From assembly GCA_002083555.1 (NCBI GenBank), contig MSXN01000013.1:248001-312000 (forward strand): 64,000 bases of DNA, given 5' to 3'. The DNA is from Nitrospira sp. ST-bin5. GTDB taxonomy: Bacteria; Nitrospirota; Nitrospiria; Nitrospirales; Nitrospiraceae. The translations under genes and the position numbers were made by a program. Below are positions 32,215 through 42,882 of this stretch, in pieces (within the stretch, counting starts at the first letter, position 1; every line of letters begins with the position of its first letter). The notes under the pieces are model-generated. The model saw only the letters and a list, made by a program, of their open reading frames with translations. It was not told the DNA's origin and searched no databases.

Positions 32215-35200
32215 GACTAGTACCTGGCTTAATTTTGCTCTGCAGCAAATGGCAGCAGAGTCGTATCTCGATGGCATCGACATAACAAATGACTCTCTCG
32301 TAAGACTGCGATTGTTAAGCGGGAACAACCGACCAGGATTTACGCTTGATAACTATACTCGCTTTACGGAGGAACTTGCGGACAGATTCTTAACATCATA
32401 TGCCCGTGTCGCTCATCATGCCAATGACGCTACAGGCTTTTCTGCCACGCTAACCCAAGAGCGGGGGACCAACAACTTTACGCTCTCATTCCGCAGCACC
32501 GAATACCGAAGTCAGCCTGTCGGCGATGCCCAACGTGATTCCGTGCAGGGTGCAGACGGTGAAATTGCTGGAGTCGGGTTCGCGTTGGCTCAGCTTGTCA
32601 GCATGGAGCGGTACTATCGCACGTTAAGAGCTTCTGGCCAGTTACCGAGCAATGCAGTCCTCACTGTGACAGGCTATTCTCTCGGAGGCCATCTGGCTAC
32701 CATTTTTACAGAGCTACATAGCGCTGAAATTCAGCACACCTACACATTCAATGGAGCAGGGCGGGGTCATATTGGCGGAGGCTCGTCAATCTTAACGGAA
32801 GCAGATCGGATTCGCGGGATGGTCGATCTCCTAGATACCAAGCTGCTGGAGATTGACCCCAATTGGAATCCGTTTACAAGCGGGAACCCAGAGAATATTT
32901 ATACGGATGCTCGGTACACGGCAGCGCTTCAGGCGGTTCTATCCCAGTACAGTACGACACCGTCGCTGCTCCCTCCAGGCGAGATAGGCATCGGGCCTGG
33001 CTTCAATAAAATCACGCAACTCTATGGACACGCCACGAACAACGACCCGGAGTATGTGGCTAATTCAGGCGTGCACGCCCAAGCCACCCCAATTTTCATC
33101 GAAGATCAGCCCAACCTGGATGGGTTTGGAGGACTCTTTGGGGACAATGGGGACTTTGGCACGACGCACAGCATTATCCTCATGGTGGACTCCCTCGCTC
33201 TGACCGAACTATTTCAAAAAGTGACTCCGAGTCTTCGTCGTCAAACGGTTGAAGGTATCTTTGCAGCCTCATCGAGTGAGCGTGCTTCTGGACTTGTGGG
33301 ATTTAGCGGAACAGCCGAAGCCAATTCGCTTGAGCATGCGCTTGATGCTCTTCGGAAAGTATTTGGAGTCGCTGGCGATGATCCGTTGACGGATTCAAAT
33401 CCCGCCACGGGAGGATTCGGAGACATCGCCAATCGAAATCAGTTCTACTCTCACATGAATCAAGTCGGTAGCGTTGTAGGTTCTGGGTCATTTTCAATTG
33501 AAAGTCTTGTGGAGCTTTCCCCTGGTGCTATCTCAAGCCTAGCGCGAGCCAACTCCGCAGATGGTATGGCTTATCGTTATGCGTTGCGCGAACTTAACCC
33601 TTTTGTTGTGCGCGGGGTCGACTACGGCGCGCTCCATAACCAGGGGCCAGCGGACAGTCGTTCCCTTGATCTCTATGATTCAAAGACGGGACGAGGTATA
33701 TGGACGGCTCTGGCGTTAATCGATCGATCGGAGCTGTTGGAAAAGCTATTGGCGTTCAATCTTACCGATGGCGCTGAGATTTCTACAGATACGCATTTTC
33801 AAGATCTTCAAAGTGGTTTTGAGGTCGGCAGCACGTCTTCAGCGAACGAAGTAATCTTTGGTGACGACCGCGTGGGAGAAGTCTTGATCGGTCACTCTGG
33901 CGACGATCATCTCTATGGGCGCGGTGGGGCGGACACTATTGAGGGTAATGGTGGTCGTGACTATATTGAAGGCAATGATGGAAATGATGTTCTGCTCAGC
34001 GGTGGAGGGGGCGATGACATCATTCTCGGCCAAGAGGGGAATGACACCCTAGACGGTGGAGCCGACAATGATCAACTGAATGGTGGCCTTGGGGATGACA
34101 CGCTTAAGGGCGGAGACGGGGTTGACCGCTATAGCTACTTTACCGGACAGGGCCGCGATACGATTGAGGATTCAGATAGATCGGGCACTCTCTTCTTCGA
34201 TGGAATAGGCTTGTTAGGTGGTATTCATCGGGAGGGAGACCCCGATAACACTTACGTAAGCCCCGACGGGCTGTTTACGTATGTACGGCAAGGAGCGGAT
34301 GTTCTGATTAACGATGCTGTGACGATTAAGAATTATGATTTCGAGTTGGGTGGACTTGGTATTGCGTTGATCGATGAACCGGACACTTCGAACCCGGCGT
34401 TGCCTGGTATCGCCTACAACAATCATGAGCCTATTCGGTGGGACGGAGATCAAAATCCCAATCATCCGTCGTTCAATGCGGCGGCGAATCATGCGGCGTA
34501 TGGCTATGGCGGTGATGATGTCTTGGACTTTAGCTTGAGCATTGCAGCCTACGAACATCAGCTGTTCGGCGGATTCGGAAACGATACATTGGACGGCGGG
34601 GCGGGCAATGATCGTCTGTATGGGGAGCAGGAGGATGACAAGCTTCGCGGCTGGTTGGGCGATGATGTTCTCGACGGCGGACTGGGCAATGATGAACTCA
34701 TTGGTGGAACGGGCAATGACCAGATTTTCGGGGGTGAAGGGAATGACCTGGTTTTTGCCAACAATCCATTCAATCCGATTGAGGGTGGGAGCGACAACGA
34801 TTATGTGGACGGCGGGTCAGGGAATGACAATATTGGTGGAGGGCAGGGCGATGACGTTCTGCTTGGCGGAGTTGGAGATGACAATCTTAACGGTGAAGGC
34901 GTGGTGGTTAATGGCCGTGTCGATCTTCAAACGGGCAATGACTATCTCGATGGCGGGGAAGGCCATGACGGTCTCACGGGTGCAGCCGGAGATGACATCA
35001 TCTTGGGCGGAAGCGGAAATGATCTGCTGAATGGTGACCAGTTTATTTCGCTGCCGGAAAATCCGATCCCATTAGCAGAGTGGGATCCGCTTGTCGATGG
35101 TGAAGATTATCTCGATGGCGGTGAGGGGGACGATGTTCTCCATGGGGGGGGATACGACGATATTCTGATCGGCGGCCAGGGGAATGATCGCTTGTGGGGA

Positions 35201-38200
35201 GATGGCTTTGGCTATATGGCAGAGCCGGGCGACGATTGGTTGGATGGTGGCGATGACAATGATGAACTCTACGGTGGGGCTGGAGCTGACACGTTGCTCG
35301 GAGGAGATGGGGACGATCTGCTAGTCGGTGACTTCTCGAATGACCCTGGCGACGACGATGTGCTCGATGGCGGGGCCGGGGTCGATGAGTTGCAAGGCGG
35401 CGGGGGAGACGATGTCCTCTCCGGTGGAACGGAGAACGATCTGCTGGTGGGTAATGACGGGGACGATTTTCTCGACGGTGGTGAGGATGACGATGAACTG
35501 CAAGGTGGGGTGGGTGATGACACGCTTGTAGGTGGGGATGGCTTTGATGTGCTGTTTGGACAGGAAGATGATGACTCGCTGTTCGGCGAAGCAGGGGATG
35601 ACCAGCTGGTCGGGGGGAGCGGAGACGACTATCTTGATGGGGGAGATGGGACAGACCATCTCTTTGGAGAAGTAGGTGTCGATCAACTTTCTGGCGGTAT
35701 CGGTGACGATGTCTTGTCCGGTGAGGTTGGAGCGGACATTCTTGTCGGAGAAGACGGAAACGATACCCTCATTGGAGGGGCAGATAACGATCAGCTCATT
35801 GGCGGATCCGGGTCGGACACCTATGTCTATAACCTCGGTGATGGGCTAGACTCAATTGACGATGTGAGTCTTGCCGGGGAGGGTAATGTCCTTCAGTTTG
35901 GTGCAGGGATCACGCTTCAATCGCTCACTTTTATCCATGACGAATCGCAACAGACGCTGACGATCCAGATTGTGGGTGGAGGGTCTGTCCAGCTTCTGGG
36001 GTTTGATCCGAATTCCTTTAATTACGTGGTGGACCTCCTCGCCTTCACGGGGGGAGTGCCCGTGGCGCTCGCCGATCAATTGCCGTTGCCCAGCGGTGAG
36101 GTGTTTGCCAATGATGGGAACAATCTGATTCGGACCGCATCCACGGATGACAATGTTTTTGCCGGAGCGGGAAACGATACTGTGCTGGCGGGGGCCGGGA
36201 ACGATCAGGTCACCGGTGGTCTGGGCAATGACTCCCTTTCGGGCGGCGCCGGTCAGGATACCTATTTCTTCAATGCTGGGGATGGGCGCGATACGATCAT
36301 TGACGCGGCGGGAGAGGGCAATCGGCTGGTCTTTGGCCAAGGAATTTCGTCCAGTTCGTTAAGCCTCAGCCGGGGTCTGGGACAAGCATTGATCCTGTCG
36401 ACTGGCAATGCGGGCGATCAAATCGTGTTCTCGGATACTACCGGCCAGGGTGGAAGTCCGGTGGATACATTCGAATTTAGTGGCGGAGCGACGTTGACCT
36501 TTGCTGACTTGTTGGCCCGCGGCGTGAGGATCGATGGAACGGACGGGGCGGATGTCATCGATGGAACCGCATCTGTAGATGTGATCTTTGCGGCTGGCGG
36601 AGACGATGTCGTTCGTGCGGGGGACGGGAATGATGTTGTGAGAGGTGAGGCCGGCAACGATTCGCTTGAAGGACAGAACGGAAACGATGTGCTGGTGGGC
36701 GGGACCGGGGATGATCAGTTGTCTGGCGGCGATGGCAATGACGCCTATCTATTCAATATTGGAGATGGGATTGACACCATCAGCGATGTGATCGGGGTGG
36801 GAGCGTCCAATCGGGTAATGTTTGGACCTGGTTTTACCCCAGAGTCGCTGCGGATGACGACGGTGTTTGGTCAAGTGTTTGTGCAGCCTGGTTCAGCGCT
36901 CGAAGGGGTGTTTATCGGTGCGAACGGTAGTGATGTGCTGGGTTCCCATGCAGTGGAGCATTTTGAGTTTGCCGATGGAACCGTGTTGTCGTATTCGGAC
37001 CTCATAGCCCGCGGATTCGATATTGACGGCACCGAGTTCGATGACTTCCTTGTTGGTACGAATGTCGTCGATCGCTTCCGTGGTGGGTTGGGGAATGACC
37101 GGCTTGAAGGCGGGGCCGGGGACGACACCTATTTCTTCAACGTCGGAGACGGACAAGACCTGATCGACGATCTGACGCTGCGCACCTCCAGCGGCGGCGG
37201 TACGCCGATCGTAACGACCGAGGTGAATCGGCTGGTTTTTGGGCCTGGGATCACTGCAAATAATCTTTCGCTCGAAGTCCGTGACGATCCCTTCGATTCG
37301 TCCCGATCTCTCCTGGTGATCAAAACGGGAACTGGTCAAGATGAGATTGCCTTAACCGGGTTTGATCGTAGCGATGTGTTTGGTCCGCATGCCATCGAAG
37401 AGGTGCAGTTTGCCGACGGATCCAGATTGACCTATGAGCAACTGTTGGCCCGTGGATTTGATCTCGCCGGGACAGATCAGGATGATCGTATCGTCGGTAC
37501 GAGTCTTGTTGATCGCATTGCGGCAGGGGCCGGGCACGATACCGTGCGGGCTGGATCGGGCGACGATACGTTGGACGGCGGAGCAGGGAACGATCAGCTC
37601 GTCGGAGGGCAAGGAAGCGACACCTATCTATTCGGCCCGGGTTCTGGCCAGGACACGATCATCGACTCGCAGGGCAGCCTCGATACGATCCGCATGGCGC
37701 CAGGAGTTGCGCCGTCGGATGTGGTCGCGACAAGAAACAATCACGATCTTGTCTTGAGCTTCAACGGTGGGGCCGATCGCCTGACGGTCTCCCTCTATTT
37801 CCTCGCCGCGCCGCTCCAGATCGAGCGCGTTCAGTTTGCCGATGGGACGGTCTGGGATCAGGCCTTCATCGAAAATCTCATGCAACCTGCGATCACTGGA
37901 ACCGGCGGGCCTGATTCTTTGATTGGCACCAGCGGAGACGATCGCCTGCTTGGCTTGTCCGGTGACGATCAGCTGACGGGCTTCGCGGGCGATGACCGGC
38001 TTGATGGCGGCACCGGAGCCGATCAGCTCGAAGGCGGCGTAGGTGATGACACCTATATCGTAGACGACGCGGGGGATGTGGTCACTGAGTTGGTGAATGA
38101 AGGCAGCGATACTGTGCTCTCAGCGGTCAGCACTCAGCTGGCAGCTCATGTCGAAAACCTGACGCTTACCGGAAACGCTACAGTCGATGGAACCGGCAAT

Positions 38201-41200
38201 GAATTGGACAATGTCTTGACCGGGAACAGCGCGGCGAATGTGCTGACCGGCGGCGTCGGCAACGACACCTACGTGATCGGTACGGGGGATACGGTCGTGG
38301 AAGCGGCGAATGAAGGGACAGATTCCGTGCTGTCAGCCATCAGCTATCAGCTGTCAGCAAATGTGGAGAATCTCAGCCTGACCGGCAGCGCGTCTCTGAT
38401 TGGAACCGGCAACGCATTAGACAACATATTGCAAGCTGATGGATCGATCAGTGTCTTGGCCGGCGGCGACGGGAACGATACCTATCTGCAGGGCTCGACC
38501 GGTGATGATGATCTCTTGGTCGAAACGGCAACGGGCGGGATCGATACGGTCATTGCGGCGCATGACTATCGCTTATCGGATCATATTGAAAACCTGACGT
38601 TGCAGGATCCACAAGTGCCGGACTTTGCGAATTTCTCTCTCATTCCCTATGCGCCCTATGGGCCTTCCTGGGTGCGCATGGCGGGATATGGGAATGATCT
38701 AAACAATACGATCATCGGCGGCCTGGCAAACAATCTGCTGGACGGTGGTCTCGGAGCCGATATGCTGATCGGGGGCGCCGGGGACGATCTCTACATTGTC
38801 GATCAGGGTGGCGATGTGGTCAATGAACTGGCGAATGAAGGGACGGACACGATTGAAAGCTCGGTGACCTATACCCTCAGCGCGAACGTTGAGAACTTGG
38901 TGCTCACCGGAACGGGCGCTGTGGATGCGATCGGTAACGCCCTCAACAACGATGTGAGGGGCAATGCAGCGTCGAACGTCCTGGACGGAGGAGCGGGCGA
39001 CGATAGTCTCCAAGGAAATGGTGGAGCGGATACGTATCTCTTCGGCCGCGGTTCGGGACGGGACATCGTATTTGATTCTAGCGTCACCGGCGAGAGTGAG
39101 ACGATTCAGTTCGCTGCAGATGTCCAGACGGCAGACGTGGATGTCTATCGACGCTCAGGCGACCTGGTGTTAATCATCAATGGCACATCAGACGAACTGA
39201 CGTTGGCGAGTTTTTTCGGCCCGACCGAATATGCCCAGAAGCAAGTCCGGTTTACTGACGGGACAGTGTGGAATGAAGCCGAGTTGCGTGTCCGTGCAGT
39301 GGCGGTCGGTGGCACCGTCACCGGTACCGAGGGGGACGAGACGCTCACGGGCAGTGCCGGTCACGATGTTCTCATCGGCGCGGCCGGAAACGATGTGCTC
39401 ACCGGGGGGCAGGGCAACGATGCGCTGTACGGGGATGCCACAAGTCAGTCGCCGTTTGGACCGCAGGTTATCGGCAATGACATTCTGACCGGAGGTGGCG
39501 GCGACGACGTGCTCGTGGATCTGCGGGGGACAAACACGTTTGACGGCGGGTCGGGGAACGACCAGTTGTTCGTCGGAACCGGTCAGGACACTATCTTGTT
39601 CGGGCAGGGTTCCGGTATCGATTCCCTGACACTCGATACAAACGGGAGCGACCTGGATATTATTCAAATGGGTGCAGATGTCTTGCCAAGCGAGGTGATT
39701 CTCACCCGATCGATTCAGCGCGCTACCGGCGCCAATATCATCGATCTTACGATTCCTTCGACTGGCGATCGACTGAGCATCAATGTCTCATATGTCGGTA
39801 GTCAAAGTGAGACGAGCCCTCAGGCTGCCGTGTTGTTTTCCGATGGCACGCGGTGGGATCTTGCGTGGATGCCCACAGAGTCGAGCTCGTCAGGAGCCGA
39901 TCTGCTCGACTCTCCCTTCCCTGGCAGTCTGGCGGGGCTTGGCGGTAACGACACCTACCGCATGGGGAGTTCGGGTATTCCTGGAACTTATGCTGTCGTT
40001 GAGGCGCCTGGTGGTGGAACTGATACTGTCGAAAGTCTTTTCGATTATGTCCTGGATGCGCAAGTCGAAATTCTGATACTCGCCGAGAGTTCTAGTTCAG
40101 TGCTTCCGAATCCTGAGCGGGGGACCGGCAACGAACTGGACAATCTCATCGTCGGAAACTCCGGAGACAATATCCTCGATGGTGGGGCGGGGAACGACAT
40201 ATTGGTCGGTGGCGTGGTGCGTGAACTGGAGGGACCACCCTACCTTGAGGGGACTGGTAGTGACATTCTCATCGGTGGGGCTGGCGATGATGTTCTCATG
40301 GCAGACGCAGGGGATCTTGTTTCTAACGGAGACCGGTTGTTTCTCGGCGGAGGCCTGACCCAACGCGATGTGAGTGCTATCCGCGAAGCCGATGATCTCT
40401 TCATCGGTGGCGTCGGCAACGACACATATCTCGTGCATAACCAGCAGCAGACCGTAGCGGAATTCGCCAATGAGGGGACCGATACGGTCAGGAGTACGGT
40501 CAGCTATAGCTTGGGGGAACATCTGGAGAATCTGGTATTGGTCTCGCCCCCTGCGAGATTTGATGACAAGGGCAATGTCATCCCTCCGGCACCGCTGAAC
40601 GGAACCGGGAATGGTCTGGATAATCTGATCATAGGCTCAGGGGATGACAATGTGCTCTCAGGTCTGGCTGGTAACGACACGCTCTGGGGTGGGAGTGTCA
40701 TTGATCCTGATTCCGGTAGTGCAAGGTCTGGCAACGACACACTTCTTGGTGGTGTGGGGAGCGATACGTACATCTTCAATCTTGGCGACGGCATCGACAC
40801 AATCGAGGATGTGTCGATGGTCGGTGAGGGTAATCGCATTCAATTCGGCGTGGGAATCCACCAGAGCGATCTGGCTTTCACGGAAGATCCCATCGCACGG
40901 ACGCTCACGATTCACGTCGGGTCCGGTGGAGCAGACCAGCTGGTCTTGAGCCATTTTGACGCCACCGGCGGAAACGGTTCTCTGGTCGTCGAGACGCTGG
41001 CTTTTGCCGACAGCAGCTCAGCCAATCTGGCCGGTCTGCTCGGCCCATCGATTACGATCACTGGGACCGAGGATGCGGATGTGCTGGTTGGCACCGTTGA
41101 GAACGACGGGATCGATGCCGGTGCCGGGAATGACACGGTGTATGCGGGGGCCGGGGATGATCTGGTCTTGGCGAGTGACGGGGATGATGTCGTGGCTGGT

Positions 41201-42628
41201 GAAGCCGGAATCGACACGATTCATGGCGGGAGCGGCGTGGATTACCTCTACGGCGGGGACGGCGACGATCTCATCAATGGCGACGAGGGTAACGATGTGC
41301 TCGTCGGTGAAGCCGGCAACGATATCCTGATGGGTGGGGCGGGAAACGATGTCCTCAACGGCGGACTCGGAGACGATAGTCTGTCCAGCGGGACCGGCGA
41401 CGATACCGTCTATGCCGGGGCAGGAAATGACCAGGTCAGCGGGGGGGACGGAGATGATGCGGCTGTGGGCGAAGAGGGCGCCGACACGATGTACGGTGGC
41501 AGCGGTAACGATTATCTCTACGGCGGCGAAGGGGACGATGTGGTCACGGGCGACGAGGGCAACGATACGCTCCTTGGAGAAGGCGGCAACGATATCTTGA
41601 ACGGGGGAACGGGCAATGATGTCTTGAACGGCGGGGCTGGCGCGGATCAGTTTAGTGGCGGCGAGGGCGATGATTCGCTGTACATCGATGCAGCCGATAC
41701 GGTGGTTGTCGGTGGGGCGGGCTATGATCAGGTGATCGTGACGGGGATGGATGCGGTGACCTTCGATGCGGCAACGGCCGAAGTAGAATTGGTGGTTGGC
41801 AGTAGCGGGGATGATGTGCTGACAGCCGTCGGTAGCCTCAGTGGCGTGACCTTCTATGGCGGTGACGGGAACGATCAACTTACCGGCGGCGACGGGATTG
41901 ATATCTTGATAGGGGAGGCCGGGAATGACACGCTGGTCGGCGGAAACGGCAGTGATGTCTTGAACGGCGGTGCCGGAGACGATGTTCTTACTGGTGGGGC
42001 GGGCGATGACGCGTTCTATGCCGGAATGGGGAGCGACCACATTGACGGAGGGGACGGCAGTGACTCCGTCTCAGGTGAGGATGGAGCCGATACCATCTTT
42101 GGTGGGGCTGGCGCCGATTATCTGTATGGTGGCGAGGGCGACGACGTCATCAATGGTGATGAAGATAACGATGTGCTTGTGGGTGAAGCCGGCAACGACC
42201 GGTTGGCCGGTGGAGCCGGTTCAGACTACTTAGTCGGAGGTGTGGGCGACGACACGTATGTCTTCAATGTGGGGGATGGCGGCGAGACAATTTCGGAGAA
42301 TGATTCTACTTCAGGGAATGCGGATGCTCTTCTCTTCGGTAGTTCCATCACATCATTAGATGTCGTCATCAGCCGCCAGGCCAACGATTTGCGGTTGGCG
42401 ATTCACGGCACCGGCGATCACGTAGTGATCGAGAACTGGTACCTGGGCGACGCCTATCACGTCGAGGACGTGCAGGCTGGGAACGGCCAGCATCTTTTGA
42501 GTTCGCAGGTCGATCAGCTCATTCAGGCCATGGCCAGCTTCTCACAGCAGAGTGGGCTTACGTGGGATCAGGCCATCGATCAGCGGCCGCAGGAGGTGCA
42601 AACCTTGCTGGCGGCCAGCTGGCAATAG
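32201..42628 (+). CDS. Giant RTX protein with N-terminal lipase-like domain (3475 aa)
   Basis: A type I-secreted calcium-binding protein. Residues about 40-300 form an alpha/beta-hydrolase-like domain with the nucleophile motif GYSLGGH (Ser160); the remaining triad residues were not located with certainty. From about residue 553 to 3350 there are dozens of RTX nonapeptides (GGxGxDxLx), interrupted by several HCBP-related blocks (for example NRLVFGQGISSSSLSLS then FADLLARG) and by repeats of VENLTLTGxAxxxGTGN type. The C-terminal 120 residues (VVIENWYLGDAYHVEDVQ, LTWDQAIDQ) lack RTX and should hold the uncleaved secretion signal. There is no N-terminal signal peptide, as expected. The three downstream genes provide the exporter. 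Function as phospholipase, adhesin or surface layer is open. Confidence 0.88.
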   Translation: MDQTETSTWLNFALQQMAAESYLDGIDITNDSLVRLRLLSGNNRPGFTLDNYTRFTEELADRFLTSYARVAHHANDATGFSATLTQERGTNNFTLSFRSTEYRSQPVGDAQRDSVQGADGEIAGVGFALAQLVSMERYYRTLRASGQLPSNAVLTVTGYSLGGHLATIFTELHSAEIQHTYTFNGAGRGHIGGGSSILTEADRIRGMVDLLDTKLLEIDPNWNPFTSGNPENIYTDARYTAALQAVLSQYSTTPSLLPPGEIGIGPGFNKITQLYGHATNNDPEYVANSGVHAQATPIFIEDQPNLDGFGGLFGDNGDFGTTHSIILMVDSLALTELFQKVTPSLRRQTVEGIFAASSSERASGLVGFSGTAEANSLEHALDALRKVFGVAGDDPLTDSNPATGGFGDIANRNQFYSHMNQVGSVVGSGSFSIESLVELSPGAISSLARANSADGMAYRYALRELNPFVVRGVDYGALHNQGPADSRSLDLYDSKTGRGIWTALALIDRSELLEKLLAFNLTDGAEISTDTHFQDLQSGFEVGSTSSANEVIFGDDRVGEVLIGHSGDDHLYGRGGADTIEGNGGRDYIEGNDGNDVLLSGGGGDDIILGQEGNDTLDGGADNDQLNGGLGDDTLKGGDGVDRYSYFTGQGRDTIEDSDRSGTLFFDGIGLLGGIHREGDPDNTYVSPDGLFTYVRQGADVLINDAVTIKNYDFELGGLGIALIDEPDTSNPALPGIAYNNHEPIRWDGDQNPNHPSFNAAANHAAYGYGGDDVLDFSLSIAAYEHQLFGGFGNDTLDGGAGNDRLYGEQEDDKLRGWLGDDVLDGGLGNDELIGGTGNDQIFGGEGNDLVFANNPFNPIEGGSDNDYVDGGSGNDNIGGGQGDDVLLGGVGDDNLNGEGVVVNGRVDLQTGNDYLDGGEGHDGLTGAAGDDIILGGSGNDLLNGDQFISLPENPIPLAEWDPLVDGEDYLDGGEGDDVLHGGGYDDILIGGQGNDRLWGDGFGYMAEPGDDWLDGGDDNDELYGGAGADTLLGGDGDDLLVGDFSNDPGDDDVLDGGAGVDELQGGGGDDVLSGGTENDLLVGNDGDDFLDGGEDDDELQGGVGDDTLVGGDGFDVLFGQEDDDSLFGEAGDDQLVGGSGDDYLDGGDGTDHLFGEVGVDQLSGGIGDDVLSGEVGADILVGEDGNDTLIGGADNDQLIGGSGSDTYVYNLGDGLDSIDDVSLAGEGNVLQFGAGITLQSLTFIHDESQQTLTIQIVGGGSVQLLGFDPNSFNYVVDLLAFTGGVPVALADQLPLPSGEVFANDGNNLIRTASTDDNVFAGAGNDTVLAGAGNDQVTGGLGNDSLSGGAGQDTYFFNAGDGRDTIIDAAGEGNRLVFGQGISSSSLSLSRGLGQALILSTGNAGDQIVFSDTTGQGGSPVDTFEFSGGATLTFADLLARGVRIDGTDGADVIDGTASVDVIFAAGGDDVVRAGDGNDVVRGEAGNDSLEGQNGNDVLVGGTGDDQLSGGDGNDAYLFNIGDGIDTISDVIGVGASNRVMFGPGFTPESLRMTTVFGQVFVQPGSALEGVFIGANGSDVLGSHAVEHFEFADGTVLSYSDLIARGFDIDGTEFDDFLVGTNVVDRFRGGLGNDRLEGGAGDDTYFFNVGDGQDLIDDLTLRTSSGGGTPIVTTEVNRLVFGPGITANNLSLEVRDDPFDSSRSLLVIKTGTGQDEIALTGFDRSDVFGPHAIEEVQFADGSRLTYEQLLARGFDLAGTDQDDRIVGTSLVDRIAAGAGHDTVRAGSGDDTLDGGAGNDQLVGGQGSDTYLFGPGSGQDTIIDSQGSLDTIRMAPGVAPSDVVATRNNHDLVLSFNGGADRLTVSLYFLAAPLQIERVQFADGTVWDQAFIENLMQPAITGTGGPDSLIGTSGDDRLLGLSGDDQLTGFAGDDRLDGGTGADQLEGGVGDDTYIVDDAGDVVTELVNEGSDTVLSAVSTQLAAHVENLTLTGNATVDGTGNELDNVLTGNSAANVLTGGVGNDTYVIGTGDTVVEAANEGTDSVLSAISYQLSANVENLSLTGSASLIGTGNALDNILQADGSISVLAGGDGNDTYLQGSTGDDDLLVETATGGIDTVIAAHDYRLSDHIENLTLQDPQVPDFANFSLIPYAPYGPSWVRMAGYGNDLNNTIIGGLANNLLDGGLGADMLIGGAGDDLYIVDQGGDVVNELANEGTDTIESSVTYTLSANVENLVLTGTGAVDAIGNALNNDVRGNAASNVLDGGAGDDSLQGNGGADTYLFGRGSGRDIVFDSSVTGESETIQFAADVQTADVDVYRRSGDLVLIINGTSDELTLASFFGPTEYAQKQVRFTDGTVWNEAELRVRAVAVGGTVTGTEGDETLTGSAGHDVLIGAAGNDVLTGGQGNDALYGDATSQSPFGPQVIGNDILTGGGGDDVLVDLRGTNTFDGGSGNDQLFVGTGQDTILFGQGSGIDSLTLDTNGSDLDIIQMGADVLPSEVILTRSIQRATGANIIDLTIPSTGDRLSINVSYVGSQSETSPQAAVLFSDGTRWDLAWMPTESSSSGADLLDSPFPGSLAGLGGNDTYRMGSSGIPGTYAVVEAPGGGTDTVESLFDYVLDAQVEILILAESSSSVLPNPERGTGNELDNLIVGNSGDNILDGGAGNDILVGGVVRELEGPPYLEGTGSDILIGGAGDDVLMADAGDLVSNGDRLFLGGGLTQRDVSAIREADDLFIGGVGNDTYLVHNQQQTVAEFANEGTDTVRSTVSYSLGEHLENLVLVSPPARFDDKGNVIPPAPLNGTGNGLDNLIIGSGDDNVLSGLAGNDTLWGGSVIDPDSGSARSGNDTLLGGVGSDTYIFNLGDGIDTIEDVSMVGEGNRIQFGVGIHQSDLAFTEDPIARTLTIHVGSGGADQLVLSHFDATGGNGSLVVETLAFADSSSANLAGLLGPSITITGTEDADVLVGTVENDGIDAGAGNDTVYAGAGDDLVLASDGDDVVAGEAGIDTIHGGSGVDYLYGGDGDDLINGDEGNDVLVGEAGNDILMGGAGNDVLNGGLGDDSLSSGTGDDTVYAGAGNDQVSGGDGDDAAVGEEGADTMYGGSGNDYLYGGEGDDVVTGDEGNDTLLGEGGNDILNGGTGNDVLNGGAGADQFSGGEGDDSLYIDAADTVVVGGAGYDQVIVTGMDAVTFDAATAEVELVVGSSGDDVLTAVGSLSGVTFYGGDGNDQLTGGDGIDILIGEAGNDTLVGGNGSDVLNGGAGDDVLTGGAGDDAFYAGMGSDHIDGGDGSDSVSGEDGADTIFGGAGADYLYGGEGDDVINGDEDNDVLVGEAGNDRLAGGAGSDYLVGGVGDDTYVFNVGDGGETISENDSTSGNADALLFGSSITSLDVVISRQANDLRLAIHGTGDHVVIENWYLGDAYHVEDVQAGNGQHLLSSQVDQLIQAMASFSQQSGLTWDQAIDQRPQEVQTLLAASWQ
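33860..42270 (+). repeat. RTX-coding tandem repeats
   Basis: Degenerate 27-base units encoding GGxGxDxLx nonapeptides, in several blocks separated by longer repeat modules. The pattern is maintained at protein level with variable DNA, so it is a coding repeat, not a satellite or CRISPR array. Confidence 0.85.
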
Positions 42629-42632
42629 GATC

Positions 42633-42753
42633 GGATGCTGAAACAGTCTGCCAGCGGCGTTCTCGGATCGTCGAAATCCTCAACGTACCCCTGAGGGTAC
42701 GCCTCCGGTTTCGACTCGCCTGCGGCCTTGCTGGACAGGCTGTTTGAGCATCC
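42633..42753 (+). repeat. 121-base imperfect palindrome (MITE-like or terminator)
   Basis: Starts GGATGCTGAAACAG and ends CTGTTTGAGCATCC; the centre is CGTACCC-CTGA-GGGTACG, with further matches such as GTCGAAA/TTTCGAC between. It fills the gap between the RTX gene and the ABC transporter gene. Such a long hairpin could terminate or attenuate transcription, separating the abundant RTX product from its exporter. Confidence 0.7.
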
Positions 42754-42882
42754 TCTTGTACAAGGCGTGAAGCGCCTCCCTGGTCGGGGCCAGGTTTGTC
42801 CGGTTTCTTTTGTGCCGGACAGACGATATGTGTGCCATTCAAACTATTTGGTTCCTTCTTTGGATTCCTCTGAGATGACGCC

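Noticed and set aside
33839..42040. Many open frames on both strands within the RTX gene
   Set aside because: They are Ser/Pro/Ile-rich shadows of the repetitive coding sequence with no homology.
33860..42270. Regular short repeats considered as a CRISPR array
   Set aside because: The repeats vary at DNA level, have no unique spacers of constant length, and encode RTX nonapeptides in one open frame.
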